A DNA stretch of 64,000 nucleotides, from the NCBI RefSeq assembly GCF_001411495.1, contig NZ_CP012984.1, positions 1 through 64,000 of the forward strand, in the 5' to 3' direction. Positions 51,111 through 60,620 of the stretch are shown here, one piece after another (positions within the stretch are counted from its first letter, which is position 1; every line of letters starts with the position of its first letter). Below the pieces are notes generated by a model. It did no database searches and had not been told where the DNA came from. It saw nothing but the letters and a program-made list of their open reading frames with translations. A program made the translations under genes and the position numbers. This stretch comes from Burkholderia cepacia ATCC 25416. GTDB taxonomy: Bacteria > Pseudomonadota > Gammaproteobacteria > Burkholderiales > Burkholderiaceae.

Positions 51111-52358
51111 TTACTCCACCACCTTGAACAGGCGGTTCTTGTTGATCACGCCGACTTTCGTCTGTTTGCCGTCGTCGTCAGCGGCGGGCCGCAGATGCCG
51201 ATCGTCGAGCGTCGGCCCCGTATAGCGGCTGCGCGGCCGGATCACCTTGCCGACGCGCAGCTGCTCGATGCAGTGTGCGAGCAGTCCGACGCTGCGCGCG
51301 ATCGAGAACAGCCCGAACGCCGCATCGCGCGGCAACTGAAGCTGCACCGACAGCATCGCCAGCGCGACATCGATGGTCGGCCGCTGGCCGGTGAGCGTCG
51401 TGACCTTGTCGACGAAGTGCGCGAGTTCCGTCGGCGGATCGAGCCGCGCAAGCAGCGCGTCCGCGCGCGGATCGCCGTCGGGGTAAAGATGATGGCCGAA
51501 ACCGGGAATCGGGATCGCGGACTTCAGGTGATGATCGACGACGCGCTCGGCACCCAATCGTTGCACGTCGTCGAACACCGCACGTACGCGTCCCGACGCG
51601 TCGCCGTGCAGCGGCCCCGACAACGTCGCGAGCCCCGTCAGCAGGCAGCCTGCCAGCGACGCGCCGGTCGATGCGGTGATGCGCGCGGCAAATGCCGAAC
51701 TCGTGATCTCGTGATCGGCGACCAGCACCATCGCGCGGCGCAACAGGTCTGCGCCATGGCTGTCGAGGCCCCAGCCGGCCGCGAGCCGCTGATGGGTGTG
51801 AAGCGGGCTTGCGCCGGCATCGTCGTGCGCGCCGAACGCGCGCGACACGATCGCAACGAGCTGCCCGGCCTCGATGTGCAGTGCGCTGTCGAGACGGCCG
51901 AGCGTCGAGTGCCCGTGCGCGGCCAGCGTCGCGAGCATGGTGAACGCGCATTGCCGGTCTCGCTCGCCGGGCGGTAGTGCCAACGCGGGCGGATCGAACG
52001 ACACGGGCGTGGTGGCCTGCCAGAGCAGCGCGGCCGTCTCCTCGAGCGTGGCGGTGTCTGCGAGCTGAACGCTGTCGCGCCCGCGATACCACGCGCGTCC
52101 TTTCGAGAACGTGGTGATGCCGCTGTAGATGCACGGCTCGGCGCCAAAGATCGTGCTGGCCGCGAGCGCCGCTCGCTTGCGGCCGACCTGTTTCTTGCGG
52201 CACAGCGCGACCACATCCTCGGCCCGATACAGGCTCTTGCGCGGATCGTCGGGATCCTGCATCACGGCAATGCTGCCGCGGCTCGCGTACGCGTAGACGG
52301 TCTGCGCCCGCACGCCGAGCCGCCGCGCCGCTTCCGTCAGGGTGATCCAGTTCTGCAT
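51111..52358 (-). CDS. Citrate synthase family protein with N-terminal MerR/HTH-like domain
   Basis: The 415-residue protein begins with an HTH of excisionase/MerR type (ITLTEAARRLGVRAQTVYAY, then RKSLYRAEDVVALCRKKQ). It continues as citrate synthase: VLVADHEITSSAFAARITAS, LHGDASGRV, PGFGHHLYPDGDPRA with the catalytic His, and FSIARSVGLLAHCIEQ. Such HTH-linked citrate synthase paralogues occur in Burkholderia catabolic clusters; they may condense an oxoacid with an acyl-CoA. The HTH suggests DNA binding, not shown. It leads the minus-strand block with the VOC, MFS and SDR genes upstream of it. Confidence 0.87.
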   Translation of the reverse strand: MQNWITLTEAARRLGVRAQTVYAYASRGSIAVMQDPDDPRKSLYRAEDVVALCRKKQVGRKRAALAASTIFGAEPCIYSGITTFSKGRAWYRGRDSVQLADTATLEETAALLWQATTPVSFDPPALALPPGERDRQCAFTMLATLAAHGHSTLGRLDSALHIEAGQLVAIVSRAFGAHDDAGASPLHTHQRLAAGWGLDSHGADLLRRAMVLVADHEITSSAFAARITASTGASLAGCLLTGLATLSGPLHGDASGRVRAVFDDVQRLGAERVVDHHLKSAIPIPGFGHHLYPDGDPRADALLARLDPPTELAHFVDKVTTLTGQRPTIDVALAMLSVQLQLPRDAAFGLFSIARSVGLLAHCIEQLRVGKVIRPRSRYTGPTLDDRHLRPAADDDGKQTKVGVINKNRLFKVVE

Positions 52359-52418
52359 GGGGAGTCGTGATGAGGATGCGGCCGGTGCGCGGCCGCTTGC
52401 GCCGACTATAGACCGGGT

Positions 52419-52811
52419 TCAGTTGAATGTCATCTCGGCCGGGCGCCGCTCCAGCACCTCGACGAGGATGTCGCCGGGCGCGCGCACGAAACAGCCGCGC
52501 ACGCCGGCGCGGATCCGCGTGACGGGCTGGACGATCTCCGCGCCGTTGTCGACCAGATGCGCGTAAGCCGCATCCAGATCCTCGACAAGCACGCCCAAGT
52601 GGTCGATCCCTTGCATGCGCGCGCCGTCCGGCACGATCGCCGGACATGCGTCCGGCAGCGCCGTGATGAAGAGGTTGATCGCCCCGATCCGCAGGTCGAC
52701 GCGGCCGGGGCGCCGCACAATTTCGGCGTTCAGGCAGCGCGCGAACCACGCGGCGGTGGCCTCGGCATCAGCCGAGCAGAGTTGCAGGTGATCCCATTTG
52801 AATTCGATCAT
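52419..52811 (-). CDS. VOC family (glyoxalase/dioxygenase fold) protein
   Basis: A 130-residue single-unit VOC protein: MIEFKWDHLQLCSADAEATA and GIDHLGVLVEDLDAAYAHLV supply the metal-ligand histidines, and VRAPGDILVEVLERRP the C-terminal glutamate. Such proteins act as lyases, isomerases or dioxygenases on small oxygenated substrates. The start is set at MIEF (52811), as the longer frame upstream is a shadow of the MFS gene. It lies 47 bases from the MFS permease gene and is probably in its operon. Confidence 0.82.
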   Translation of the reverse strand: MIEFKWDHLQLCSADAEATAAWFARCLNAEIVRRPGRVDLRIGAINLFITALPDACPAIVPDGARMQGIDHLGVLVEDLDAAYAHLVDNGAEIVQPVTRIRAGVRGCFVRAPGDILVEVLERRPAEMTFN

Positions 52812-52858
52812 GGTCGTGTGCGGTACGTGCAGTGGAGCGTAAAAGGGGGCGAACCGGG

Positions 52859-54175
52859 TCAGAGCTCGATACGCGACAGCTTGCCGAGCAGCACCGAGTA
52901 CGACAGCGTGCCGAGGAGGCAGATCGCACCCATCAGGTTCAGCGCCCAGAAAAAGTTGCCGGTGTGCTGCGTCACGTAGCCGATCATCAGCGGCGTGGTG
53001 ACGGCTGCGATATTCGCGGCGAGGCTCGTGATGCTGCTGGTGAGCCCGACATAGCGTTTCGGCGCGATCTCGGACACCGCCGCCCACGACATCGAGCCGA
53101 TTCCCTGTGCGAAGAACGCGACGGTTAGGATCGCGATCACCAGCGCGTTCGACTGCACGAAATTGACGAGCACGATCGATGCGCCGAGGAAGGTACCGAT
53201 CACGAGGGGCGCCTTGCGCGACGACGACATTGATACGCCGCGCCGGATGCAGAGATCGGACAAATAGCCCGCGATAAGGATACCGAGCGTCGCGCCGATG
53301 AACGGCATCGCCTGGAAGAAACCGACCTTGATCATCGACATGTGCCGTTCCTCGACAAGGTAGGTCATGAACCAGGTCGTGAAGAACACCAGCAGCGTGT
53401 TGTTGCAGAACTTGCCGAGACAGATCGCGAGGATCTGCCGATAGCCCAGCAGGCGCAGCGCCATGCACCAGTCGAATCGGTCGCGCGCGGTCACTACCGG
53501 CTGCCCTTCGGTGATGTACTGCAGCTCGGCCGCGTTGACGCGTGGATGGCGCGACGGATCGCGATAGAGCCGGTACCAGACGACGCTGAACAGAATGCCG
53601 AACGCGCCGGTCGCGAAGAACACGGTACGCCAGCCGAACGCGGATGAGATCCACAGCAGCAGCCCGGTGAAGAGCGGCGTGCCGATGTACTGACCCATCA
53701 CGTACACGCTCGTCGCGAAGCCACGCTCCTGGACCGGGAACCACATCGTCACGGCGCGCGCGTTCGACGGAAACGCGGGCGCTTCGAGCGCGCCCATCGC
53801 TAGCCGCGAACCGAGCAGCATGTGATAGCCGTGCGCGAGCCCTTGCGTGAGCGTCGCCAGCGACCATCCGACGAGCGACAGCGCATACGCGACGCGCGAG
53901 CCCAGCATATCGGCGAGCACGCCTGCCGGCAGCAGCGCGATAGAGTATGCGAGGCCGAACACCGCGAACAGCTCGCCCATCTGCACGCGGGTAAGCGCGA
54001 GATCCTTCGACAACGCCGGAGCGACGATGCCGAGCGCCGAGCGATCGACGTAGTTGAGGACGGTGGCCACCAGCAGCATCGACAGCACGCCGTAGCGCAC
54101 CCGCGATCGCCTGGCGGCGCCTGCGTGCGCGTCGAACCCGCGCATGACCGAAACCTGTTCTTCAGCGGTTTTCAA
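52859..54175 (-). CDS. MFS transporter, anion:cation symporter (sugar acid) type
   Basis: A 438-residue permease with twelve predicted helices. The first (YGVLSMLLVATVLNYVDRSA) holds the NYVDR motif of the ACS family of glucarate, galactonate and phthalate carriers, and the loop after helix 2 reads GVLADMLGSR. The long N-terminus with MRGFDAHAGAARR is cytoplasmic; a start at codon 11 is possible. Together with the neighbouring dehydrogenases it suggests uptake of a carboxylated sugar or hydroxyacid. Confidence 0.88.
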   Translation of the reverse strand: MKTAEEQVSVMRGFDAHAGAARRSRVRYGVLSMLLVATVLNYVDRSALGIVAPALSKDLALTRVQMGELFAVFGLAYSIALLPAGVLADMLGSRVAYALSLVGWSLATLTQGLAHGYHMLLGSRLAMGALEAPAFPSNARAVTMWFPVQERGFATSVYVMGQYIGTPLFTGLLLWISSAFGWRTVFFATGAFGILFSVVWYRLYRDPSRHPRVNAAELQYITEGQPVVTARDRFDWCMALRLLGYRQILAICLGKFCNNTLLVFFTTWFMTYLVEERHMSMIKVGFFQAMPFIGATLGILIAGYLSDLCIRRGVSMSSSRKAPLVIGTFLGASIVLVNFVQSNALVIAILTVAFFAQGIGSMSWAAVSEIAPKRYVGLTSSITSLAANIAAVTTPLMIGYVTQHTGNFFWALNLMGAICLLGTLSYSVLLGKLSRIEL

Positions 54176-54239
54176 TGTCGTCTCCTGTTTTGTGATGGTT
54201 GTGCTGGTGCACCTGCCGCGTGTGCCGGCGCGCGTCCGG

Positions 54240-54998
54240 TCAGCCGCGTCCGACGAAGGGCATCGCGCTTGCCATGATCGTCATGTTCAGAATGTTCGCT
54301 TCGAGCGGCAGGCTCGCCATCTGCACGATCGCGCTCGCGACATGCACGACGTCGACGCGCGGCTCGGGCGCGATGCGGCCGTCGGCCTGCAGCACGCCGC
54401 TGTCCATGCGCTCCGTGAGCGAGGTCGCGGCGTTGCCGATATCGATCTGGCCGCAGGCGATGTTAAACGGTCGACCGTCGAGGGCAAGCGAACGCGTGAT
54501 GCCGAGGACCGCGTGCTTCGTGGCCGTGTACGCGATCGTGTGCGGGCGCGGCGTGTGCGCGGAGATCGAACCGTTGTTGATGATGCGGCCGCCTTGCGGC
54601 GTCTGGCGCTTCATCTGGCGCCACGCGGCGCGGGCGCACAGGAACACGCCGGTCAGGTTGGTGGCGACCACGTCGTTCCAGAACTCAAGCGAATAATCGT
54701 CGAGCGGCACGGCGCCTGCGTTGCGGCCCGCGTTGTTGAACAGCACGTCGAGGCGGCCGAAGTCATGCGCAATCCGCGTGAAGCTCGCATCGACCGACGT
54801 TTCGTCGGACACGTCGGTTGGAATCGCCGCTGCGACGCCCCCGGCCAGCTCGATGATCTCTTGCGTCGCGAGTAGCGGATCGATGCGCCGGCCGAGCAGC
54901 GCGACGCTGAAGCCGGCTTGCGCGAGCGCTACCGCAGCGGCCTGTCCGATGCCGGTGCCGGCACCCGTCACCGCCGCGATTTTTTTCTCTGCCTGCAT
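54240..54998 (-). CDS. Short-chain dehydrogenase/reductase
   Basis: A 252-residue classical SDR: cofactor motif TGAGTGIGQ near 11-19, NNAGRNAG near 86, and the catalytic Ser, Tyr and Lys in NGSISAH and YTATKHAV. It oxidises or reduces a hydroxyl group with NAD(P). The ATG at 54998 is preferred to an upstream TTG because GAGGG lies nine bases before it. It is the first gene of the minus-strand catabolic block, divergent from the hydroxyacid dehydrogenase gene. Confidence 0.9.
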   Translation of the reverse strand: MQAEKKIAAVTGAGTGIGQAAAVALAQAGFSVALLGRRIDPLLATQEIIELAGGVAAAIPTDVSDETSVDASFTRIAHDFGRLDVLFNNAGRNAGAVPLDDYSLEFWNDVVATNLTGVFLCARAAWRQMKRQTPQGGRIINNGSISAHTPRPHTIAYTATKHAVLGITRSLALDGRPFNIACGQIDIGNAATSLTERMDSGVLQADGRIAPEPRVDVVHVASAIVQMASLPLEANILNMTIMASAMPFVGRG

Positions 54999-55078
54999 TT
55001 TCACGCCCTCGTCTTCAGTCCGTTGAACATGCAAAAAGCATTGCGCGGCGACGATTTCGCAGCAATCTTGATTCTTTC

Positions 55079-55254
55079 AATCAATATCAACCGCCCCGTC
55101 CAGACAGGCTGGCGTCAGGGTTTTCCTGAGTTCGCGGCTGCGCTGTTCGCGCGCCGGCACGGCATCGCGCATGGCAGAGGACATGATCGGAATCGGTCGA
55201 TCATCCGGTCGCTCAATGCCGCGCGGACATGTTGATCGAACCAATCAATATTGA
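55079..55254. promoter_or_regulatory. Repeated CAATCAATAT sites in a divergent promoter region
   Basis: CAATCAATAT occurs near 55079 (followed by CAA) and near 55243 (followed by TGA), 164 bases apart, between divergent catabolic genes. TTGATT and AATCAA are also inverted around the first. They may be regulator sites, but no regulator gene is adjacent. Confidence 0.4.
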
Positions 55255-55311
55255 CCTGCGCCGACTGCGCTTCGTAGGCTGTGTTCCGTTATCCGAACCA
55301 AGGACGAGACC

Positions 55312-56274
55312 ATGCCTGACAACAATCGCACCCAGCTGCTGGTTGCGCGACGCGTTCCCGCCGCGGTGGCCGCGCGTGCGGCGGCCGAATTCAACGCCTA
55401 TGTAACCGACGCCGACATGGACGCGCCGTCCGTCGTCGAGTTCTGCAACCGCTACGAGACGCCGGCGGTGCTGATCGGCAAGAAATCGGGGCTGCAGGCC
55501 GAGCACATCGCAGCATTGCCGCCGAGCGTGAAGATCATCGCGAACGCGAGCGCCGGGTACGACCACATGGATGTCGCTGCCGCACGCGCACGCGGAATTG
55601 CGGTCAGCAACGCCCCCGATGCGCTGACCGACTGCACGGCCGATTTCACGATGCTGCTGGTGCTGGCCGCGTGCCGGCGTGCATCGGAGTACGAGCGTAT
55701 CGTGCGCGCGGGGTGGGGAAAGTCGTTCGGCATGACCGACATGCTCGGCACGCGCGTGAACGGCAAGACGCTCGGAATCGTCGGTTTCGGGCGGATCGGC
55801 CGTGCGGTCGCGCAGCGCGCTCGCGGCTTCGGGATGAAGATCGTCTATACCGACCGGCGTCCCGCGCCGCCCGAGATCGAGGCCGGTGCACGCTATTGCG
55901 CGGATCTCGACACGCTGCTCCCGCAGTGCGACATCCTCACGCTGCACGTGCCCGGCGGCGGCACGCCGTTGATGACCCGCCGCGAATTCGGCTTGCTGTG
56001 CGCCGGTGCGGTATTCGTGAATGCGGCACGCGGCAGTCTCGTCGACGAGGATGCGCTTTACGATGCGTTGACGTCGCATCGGCTGTTCGCCGCAGGGCTC
56101 GACGTTTACCGGAACGAACCCAACATCGATCCGCGCATTGCCGCGCTCGACAATGTGTTTCTGTCGCCGCACATGGCGAGCGCAACCGTCGAGACGCGCG
56201 ACCAGATGGGGTTTACCGCGCTCGACAACGTCGCGGCGGTGCTTGACGGGAAGGGGGCGCCGAACGCGCTGTGA
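55312..56274 (+). CDS. D-isomer 2-hydroxyacid dehydrogenase
   Basis: A 320-residue NAD(P)-dependent dehydrogenase: the Rossmann motif GIVGFGRIGRAVAQRA near 155-170 and the catalytic Arg in NAARGSLVDE near 239, Glu in VYRNEPNI near 268 and His in SPHMASAT near 287. It resembles the glyoxylate/hydroxypyruvate reductase group. It interconverts a 2-oxoacid and a D-2-hydroxyacid, and could serve the sugar-acid catabolism suggested by the neighbours. GACGAGACC lies just before the ATG. Confidence 0.92.
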   Translation: MPDNNRTQLLVARRVPAAVAARAAAEFNAYVTDADMDAPSVVEFCNRYETPAVLIGKKSGLQAEHIAALPPSVKIIANASAGYDHMDVAAARARGIAVSNAPDALTDCTADFTMLLVLAACRRASEYERIVRAGWGKSFGMTDMLGTRVNGKTLGIVGFGRIGRAVAQRARGFGMKIVYTDRRPAPPEIEAGARYCADLDTLLPQCDILTLHVPGGGTPLMTRREFGLLCAGAVFVNAARGSLVDEDALYDALTSHRLFAAGLDVYRNEPNIDPRIAALDNVFLSPHMASATVETRDQMGFTALDNVAAVLDGKGAPNAL

Positions 56275-56344
56275 TGACGGCGGGCGCGAGCGCTCGCCCA
56301 TGCCGGGGTGTCCGATGACGGAACCCCCGGCTTCAACCGCGTCG

Positions 56345-56596
56345 TTACTTCAACACCCCCTCCGCCACCAGCACCTCATGCGCGGCCTTGAACGCGATGA
56401 GACGATGCGGAATACCCGAATAGGCGGTCGCATGCAGCAGGGTCGCTTTTATTACGTCCAGGGGAGTGACGACGGACGCCCTAATGTCGAGTTGCGATAG
56501 AGCTTCCGCCTTGGTCTCGCCTGATGCGCCAAACCATGCCGCCGCTCTTAGTTTTGCGAAGCATCGGATTCCATTTTTCCGTTCACCATTAGTCAT
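56345..56596 (-). pseudogene. Carboxymuconolactone decarboxylase-like fragment
   Basis: The last 35 codons (PLDVIKATLLHATAYSGIPH, then RLIAFKAAHEVLVAEGVL) look like the end of a CMD/AhpD-like protein (the LLHAxxYxGxPxxxxAF pattern). The first half (WFGASGETKAEALSQLDIRA) fits poorly and the length, 83 residues, is short. It is probably a truncated or frameshifted remnant of a decarboxylase gene associated with the hydroxyacid operon. Confidence 0.5.
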
Positions 56597-56818
56597 AAGA
56601 TGTCACATGTGATGGATGTGATAGATCCCAGTGAGTATGCAGATGTGTGTTGAGAGATGGCTTGCGAAAAGACGGCTTTAGTTATACGATGACTGATCAA
56701 TGTGAAGGCCGACGTTGCCCAATCGAACGATCTCGCACGAGTGCTGTCGTCCGTCACATCGCACTTTCGGCCGTCGGCCGCATAGTTTCCCCCGACTCGC
56801 CGCACCGGGAATACGTTC

Positions 56819-57964
56819 GTGAAAATCGTCACCATCGAAGTCATTCGCATCTCGCTCGCATTCGATGCGGGCCGCCGTCCCGTCGCCGCTGTTGAACCGA
56901 CCGTCGCCGACACGTATAACGCCGCAGACCGCTCGCTGCGTCGCATGGAGTCGCTGCTGGTCAGGCTCACCGATGACGCAGGGCGCGTTGGCTGGGGCGA
57001 AGCATTCGGTCATCTGATCAATCCCGTCACGTTCGCCGCGCTCGAAGGCCCGGTTGGCCGTTGGTTCAAGGGCGCCGAATTCGAGCCGACGCGGCACGGG
57101 ATCGCCGCATTGCGTGACGCGGCCGATCGCGCGCTGCATGCGTTCGGCCGCACCGGACCGGTGCTGTACGCATTGTCCGCGATCGACACGGCGCTGCACG
57201 ACCTCGCCGCGCAGGCGGCCGGTGTGCCGCTATATCGTTGGCTCGGCGGCCATCGCGGGGAGATCGACGTGTATGCGAGCCTGGTCAACTACGACAACGA
57301 CCCCGATGAAGTCGCGCGCCACGTGCGGCGGGCGTCGGACGAAGGGTTTCGGCGCATCAAGCTGCACGAGACGCAACGTGCGGCCATCGCGGCCGCGCGT
57401 GCGGCACTGCCGGCCGGCAGCGAACTGATGGTCGACGTGAACTGCCCGTGGACGGCGAGCGACGCGCTGCGGCATGTGAGCGAGCTGGCCGACCTGCGGC
57501 TCGGCTGGATCGAGGAACCGGTGTGGCCTTGCGACGACGCGGACGGCATCGCGCGTGTGCGCGGCGCCGGCGTGCCGATCGCGGCGGGCGAGAACGCGTC
57601 GGGCGTCGCGGGCTTTCGCGACCTGTTTGAACGCGGCGCGCTCGACGTCGCGCAGCCAAGCATCGCGAAGATCGGTGGACCGACCGGCATCGCGGAAGTG
57701 ATCGCGCTTGCGGCGGAGCACGGCGTGCGGGTTGTGCCGCACTGTTTCTATTACGGAGCGGGGCTGCTGGCGACCGCGCACGTGGTCGCGACGCTACCGG
57801 ACGATGTAGCGCTCGAAATTCCCTATCTCGACTGGCCCGAGCGGCTGCATGACGGGCAGCGGCCCGGGGCGCGGCTGCGCTTGCCCGATGTGCCCGGGCT
57901 TGGCTTCTTGCCGGACGAAGCAGTGCTGGCACGCAACACGATCGCGCACGCGACGATCGGTTGA
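56819..57964 (+). CDS. Mandelate racemase/muconate lactonizing enzyme (enolase superfamily)
   Basis: A 381-residue enolase-superfamily enzyme with the N-terminal capping domain (MKIVTIEVIRISLAFDAGRR) and the TIM barrel. Metal ligands are in ELMVDVNCPW near 203, GWIEEPVWP near 229 and IAAGENASG near 254. RRIKLHE near 179 holds the acid/base Lys in a KxH rather than KxK arrangement, and VVPHCFYYGAGLLA near 304 the distal His. Family members dehydrate or epimerise sugar acids. The GTG at 56819 is the natural start. An MFS permease follows. Confidence 0.88.
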   Translation: MKIVTIEVIRISLAFDAGRRPVAAVEPTVADTYNAADRSLRRMESLLVRLTDDAGRVGWGEAFGHLINPVTFAALEGPVGRWFKGAEFEPTRHGIAALRDAADRALHAFGRTGPVLYALSAIDTALHDLAAQAAGVPLYRWLGGHRGEIDVYASLVNYDNDPDEVARHVRRASDEGFRRIKLHETQRAAIAAARAALPAGSELMVDVNCPWTASDALRHVSELADLRLGWIEEPVWPCDDADGIARVRGAGVPIAAGENASGVAGFRDLFERGALDVAQPSIAKIGGPTGIAEVIALAAEHGVRVVPHCFYYGAGLLATAHVVATLPDDVALEIPYLDWPERLHDGQRPGARLRLPDVPGLGFLPDEAVLARNTIAHATIG

Positions 57965-58082
57965 ACGCAGGAACGGTGCGCTCGGCGCACGCACGCGAAG
58001 CCGTTGCCGGTGTGGCGGCGCAATCGGAAATCAGGAAGCCGGGCGGATGCGCAGGCACGTGCCCGGCTCGACAGGAGACAAC

Positions 58083-59369
58083 ATGAAAACGCGTTACCGC
58101 TGGTGGATCGGCGCGCTGCTGTTCGGCGCCGGCATGCTGAACTATCTCGATCGCGCGGCGCTGTCCGTCGTCGCGCCGATCATCAAGCGCGAACTCGGCA
58201 TCGACGACGCGCAGATGGGTATCCTGTTCAGCAGCTTCTTCATCGGCTACTGCGTGTTTTGCTTCGTCGGCGGCTGGGCCGCGGACCGGTTCGGGCCGCG
58301 TCGCGTGTTCGCGTGCGCGGCGGGCGTGTGGTCTCTGTTCTGCGGCGCGACAGCGCTCGCCGGGTCGTTCGCGCACCTACTGATCGTGCGCGTCGCGTTC
58401 GGGATCGGCGAAGGGCCGATGGGGACGACCACCAACAAGGCGATCTCGAACTGGTTCCCGCGCCGCGAAGCGGGGCGCGCGGTCGGCTGGACCAACGCCG
58501 GGCAGCCGCTCGGTGCGGCGATCGCGGCGCCGATCGTCGGCCTGGTTGCGCTGCAGTTTGGCTGGCGCGTTTCGTTCGTCGTGATCGCCACGCTCGGCTT
58601 CGTGTGGCTGGCCGCGTGGTGGGCGTTGTTCCGCGACGATCCGGCGAGCCACCCGCGCGTGTCGCCGGAAGAGGTGCGCGAGATCGCATCCGACCGGACG
58701 GTCGGCGTCTCACTGGATGCGCATGCGGACGAGCGCGCCGCGCGTCCGCTGCTGCGCGATCTGCTGTCGCGGCCGGTGCTCGGCGTCGCGCTCGCGTTCT
58801 TCAGCTTCAACTACGTGCTCTATTTCTTCCTGTCATGGTTGCCCAGCTATCTCACCGACTACCAGCATCTAAACATCAAGCAGATGAGCGTCGTCGGGAT
58901 TCTGCCCTGGCTCGGCGCGACCGTCGGTTTCGTGGCCGGCGGCACCGTGTCGGACCGCATCTACCGGCGCACCGGCGACGTGCTGTTCGCGCGCAAGATC
59001 GTGATCGTCGTCGGGCTGGCGGTGGCGGCGGCGTGCGTGCTGCTGGCGTCACGGGTGAGTTCGCTCGGCGCGGCCGTCACGTTGATCGCGATCGCAAGCC
59101 TTTTCGCGTTCATGGCACCGCAGGCTTGCTGGTCGTTGCTGCAGGAAATCGTGCCTCGCGAACGCGTCGGCTCGGCCGGCGGGTTCGTTCATCTGCTCGC
59201 GAATCTCGCAGGCATCCTGTCGCCAAGCTTGACCGGCTGGCTCGTCCAGTATGGTGGTGGGTATGCAAGTGCGTTCGTGCTTGCGGGCGCGTCGGCGCTC
59301 GCCGGTGCGGTTATCCTGACGTTCGCGGTGCGCGCGCGGGCCGTTTCGCAGATGCGCCGGGCCGCCTGA
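58083..59369 (+). CDS. MFS transporter, ACS family
   Basis: A 428-residue, twelve-helix permease. LNYLDRAALSVVAPIIKREL is the ACS signature on helix 1, and GGWAADRFGPRRV the loop after helix 2. The ATG at 58083 has AGGAGA six bases upstream; longer frames are shadows. It lies 118 bases after the enolase-superfamily gene and probably brings in that enzyme's substrate, a sugar acid or similar anion. Confidence 0.92.
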   Translation: MKTRYRWWIGALLFGAGMLNYLDRAALSVVAPIIKRELGIDDAQMGILFSSFFIGYCVFCFVGGWAADRFGPRRVFACAAGVWSLFCGATALAGSFAHLLIVRVAFGIGEGPMGTTTNKAISNWFPRREAGRAVGWTNAGQPLGAAIAAPIVGLVALQFGWRVSFVVIATLGFVWLAAWWALFRDDPASHPRVSPEEVREIASDRTVGVSLDAHADERAARPLLRDLLSRPVLGVALAFFSFNYVLYFFLSWLPSYLTDYQHLNIKQMSVVGILPWLGATVGFVAGGTVSDRIYRRTGDVLFARKIVIVVGLAVAAACVLLASRVSSLGAAVTLIAIASLFAFMAPQACWSLLQEIVPRERVGSAGGFVHLLANLAGILSPSLTGWLVQYGGGYASAFVLAGASALAGAVILTFAVRARAVSQMRRAA

Positions 59370-59512
59370 TGAAGTAATCCGTTGAATTGGCTACGCTGGA
59401 GTAAGTGTGACCGTACTTGCCTCCTCCACCGGACACAACGAACATCGTCCCAAGAGAGAGGATAGCCGGTGCAGCTCATTCCCGTGGCTCGGGGCGCGCC
59501 TCGGACCGGGCG

Positions 59513-60220
59513 TCATCCAAGCATTCCTAGATACATCGGTGGCACTGCCGTCAGGCCAGCATGTACGCTGCGGGTAACCTCATCCGCCAAGAGTTCTGAG
59601 TGACCGGCCTCTAATGCGGCGAGAGCCATACGCGCAACCTCGTCTGGGGAAGCCTTGGGGCCGGGTACGCCCCGCGCCATGTCGGTATCCATGAAGGCGA
59701 CATGCAGCGAAAGAACTTCTGTGCCTTGGGCACTTAATTCCTGCCGCATCGCGTTACTCAAGGCCCAAGCGGCGGCCTTCGATGCGCTGTAACTGCCGGT
59801 AATGCCTGGCAGAGTCGCCCAACTGAGCGCGGAAATGACATTGATCATGGCACTACTGCCAGACGCCGCCAGGATCGGCGCGAACGCTTGCGCCATCCGT
59901 AACGGCCCCACGGCATTTGTCTCGAACTGCTGTCGCAGCATATCGATCGATGATGGTGCAAGCACTGCGCCGGAGCCTCCGATGCCGGCGTTGTTCACCA
60001 GCAAGCTGACGTCGCCCAATTCGCGGGCGAGCGCTTCGACCTGATCGGCGCGAGTCACGTCGAGCCGTACGGGCACCACGCCAGATGCGGTGACGGTGGA
60101 CGCTTCGCGCGCTGCTGCATAGACCTTGGCCGCGCCAGCGGTAAGCAAGGCGCGGGTGAAGGCTGCACCCAGTCCGCGATTGGCACCCGTAACGAGCGCG
60201 ACAGAACCTTGGATTTTCAT
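59513..60220 (-). CDS. SDR family oxidoreductase (235 aa)
   Basis: A classical SDR: GANRGLGAAF cofactor motif near 14-23, LLVNNAGIGGSG near 77, ISALSWATLPGITGSYSASK with the catalytic Ser, Tyr and Lys, and LHVAFMDTDMARGVPGPKAS near the end. Specific substrate unknown. The ATG at 60220 follows AAGGAAG. The YciI gene is 24 bases upstream on the same strand, so they are likely cotranscribed. Confidence 0.9.
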   Translation of the reverse strand: MKIQGSVALVTGANRGLGAAFTRALLTAGAAKVYAAAREASTVTASGVVPVRLDVTRADQVEALARELGDVSLLVNNAGIGGSGAVLAPSSIDMLRQQFETNAVGPLRMAQAFAPILAASGSSAMINVISALSWATLPGITGSYSASKAAAWALSNAMRQELSAQGTEVLSLHVAFMDTDMARGVPGPKASPDEVARMALAALEAGHSELLADEVTRSVHAGLTAVPPMYLGMLG

Positions 60221-60244
60221 GAAGACTTCCTTACAGAGAGTGGG

Positions 60245-60544
60245 TCAGTTGTGCGATGTCAAACGCAGCATGACGTAGTGCTCGTAGTGACCGACGCCGT
60301 TTTGCACGATGGGATCTTGTGAGGTGAAAGCGGCAATGTCATCCTCGTCCGGAATTTGGTAGAGGGAGACACCATAGCCACCAGTGTCATCAATCACAGG
60401 ACCGTGTGCCACGATCACGCCTTGCGCGAACAACTCATCGAGAAAGGCGCCATGTCGCTTCATCAACTTCAACTCGTCGTCCGACATTGTCGCGAGAAAG
60501 TCGGGTCGCGGAGGAATGAACTTGCACAGGTAATATTTCATCAA
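60245..60544 (-). CDS. YciI family protein
   Basis: A 99-residue YciI-like protein (ferredoxin-like fold): KRHGAFLDELFAQGVIVAHG and GGYGVSLYQIPDEDDIAAFT, then DPIVQNGVGHYEHYVM, with the conserved His/Asp pair. The biochemical role is poorly known; relatives act as small dehydrochlorinases or stress proteins. AAGGAG precedes the ATG. It is cotranscribed with the SDR gene downstream. Confidence 0.87.
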   Translation of the reverse strand: MMKYYLCKFIPPRPDFLATMSDDELKLMKRHGAFLDELFAQGVIVAHGPVIDDTGGYGVSLYQIPDEDDIAAFTSQDPIVQNGVGHYEHYVMLRLTSHN

Positions 60545-60620
60545 TACTCCTTATTGAATATTCTGAACCATAACCGTTCTAGCTTGACGGTTCGGTTCGT
60601 TCTACTCGCCTCCGGCGTGC

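Noticed and set aside
52812..53867. N-terminal extension of the VOC gene frame to 482 codons
   Set aside because: The extension covers the MFS gene out of frame; the VOC domain itself starts at MIEF near 52811 with a normal length.
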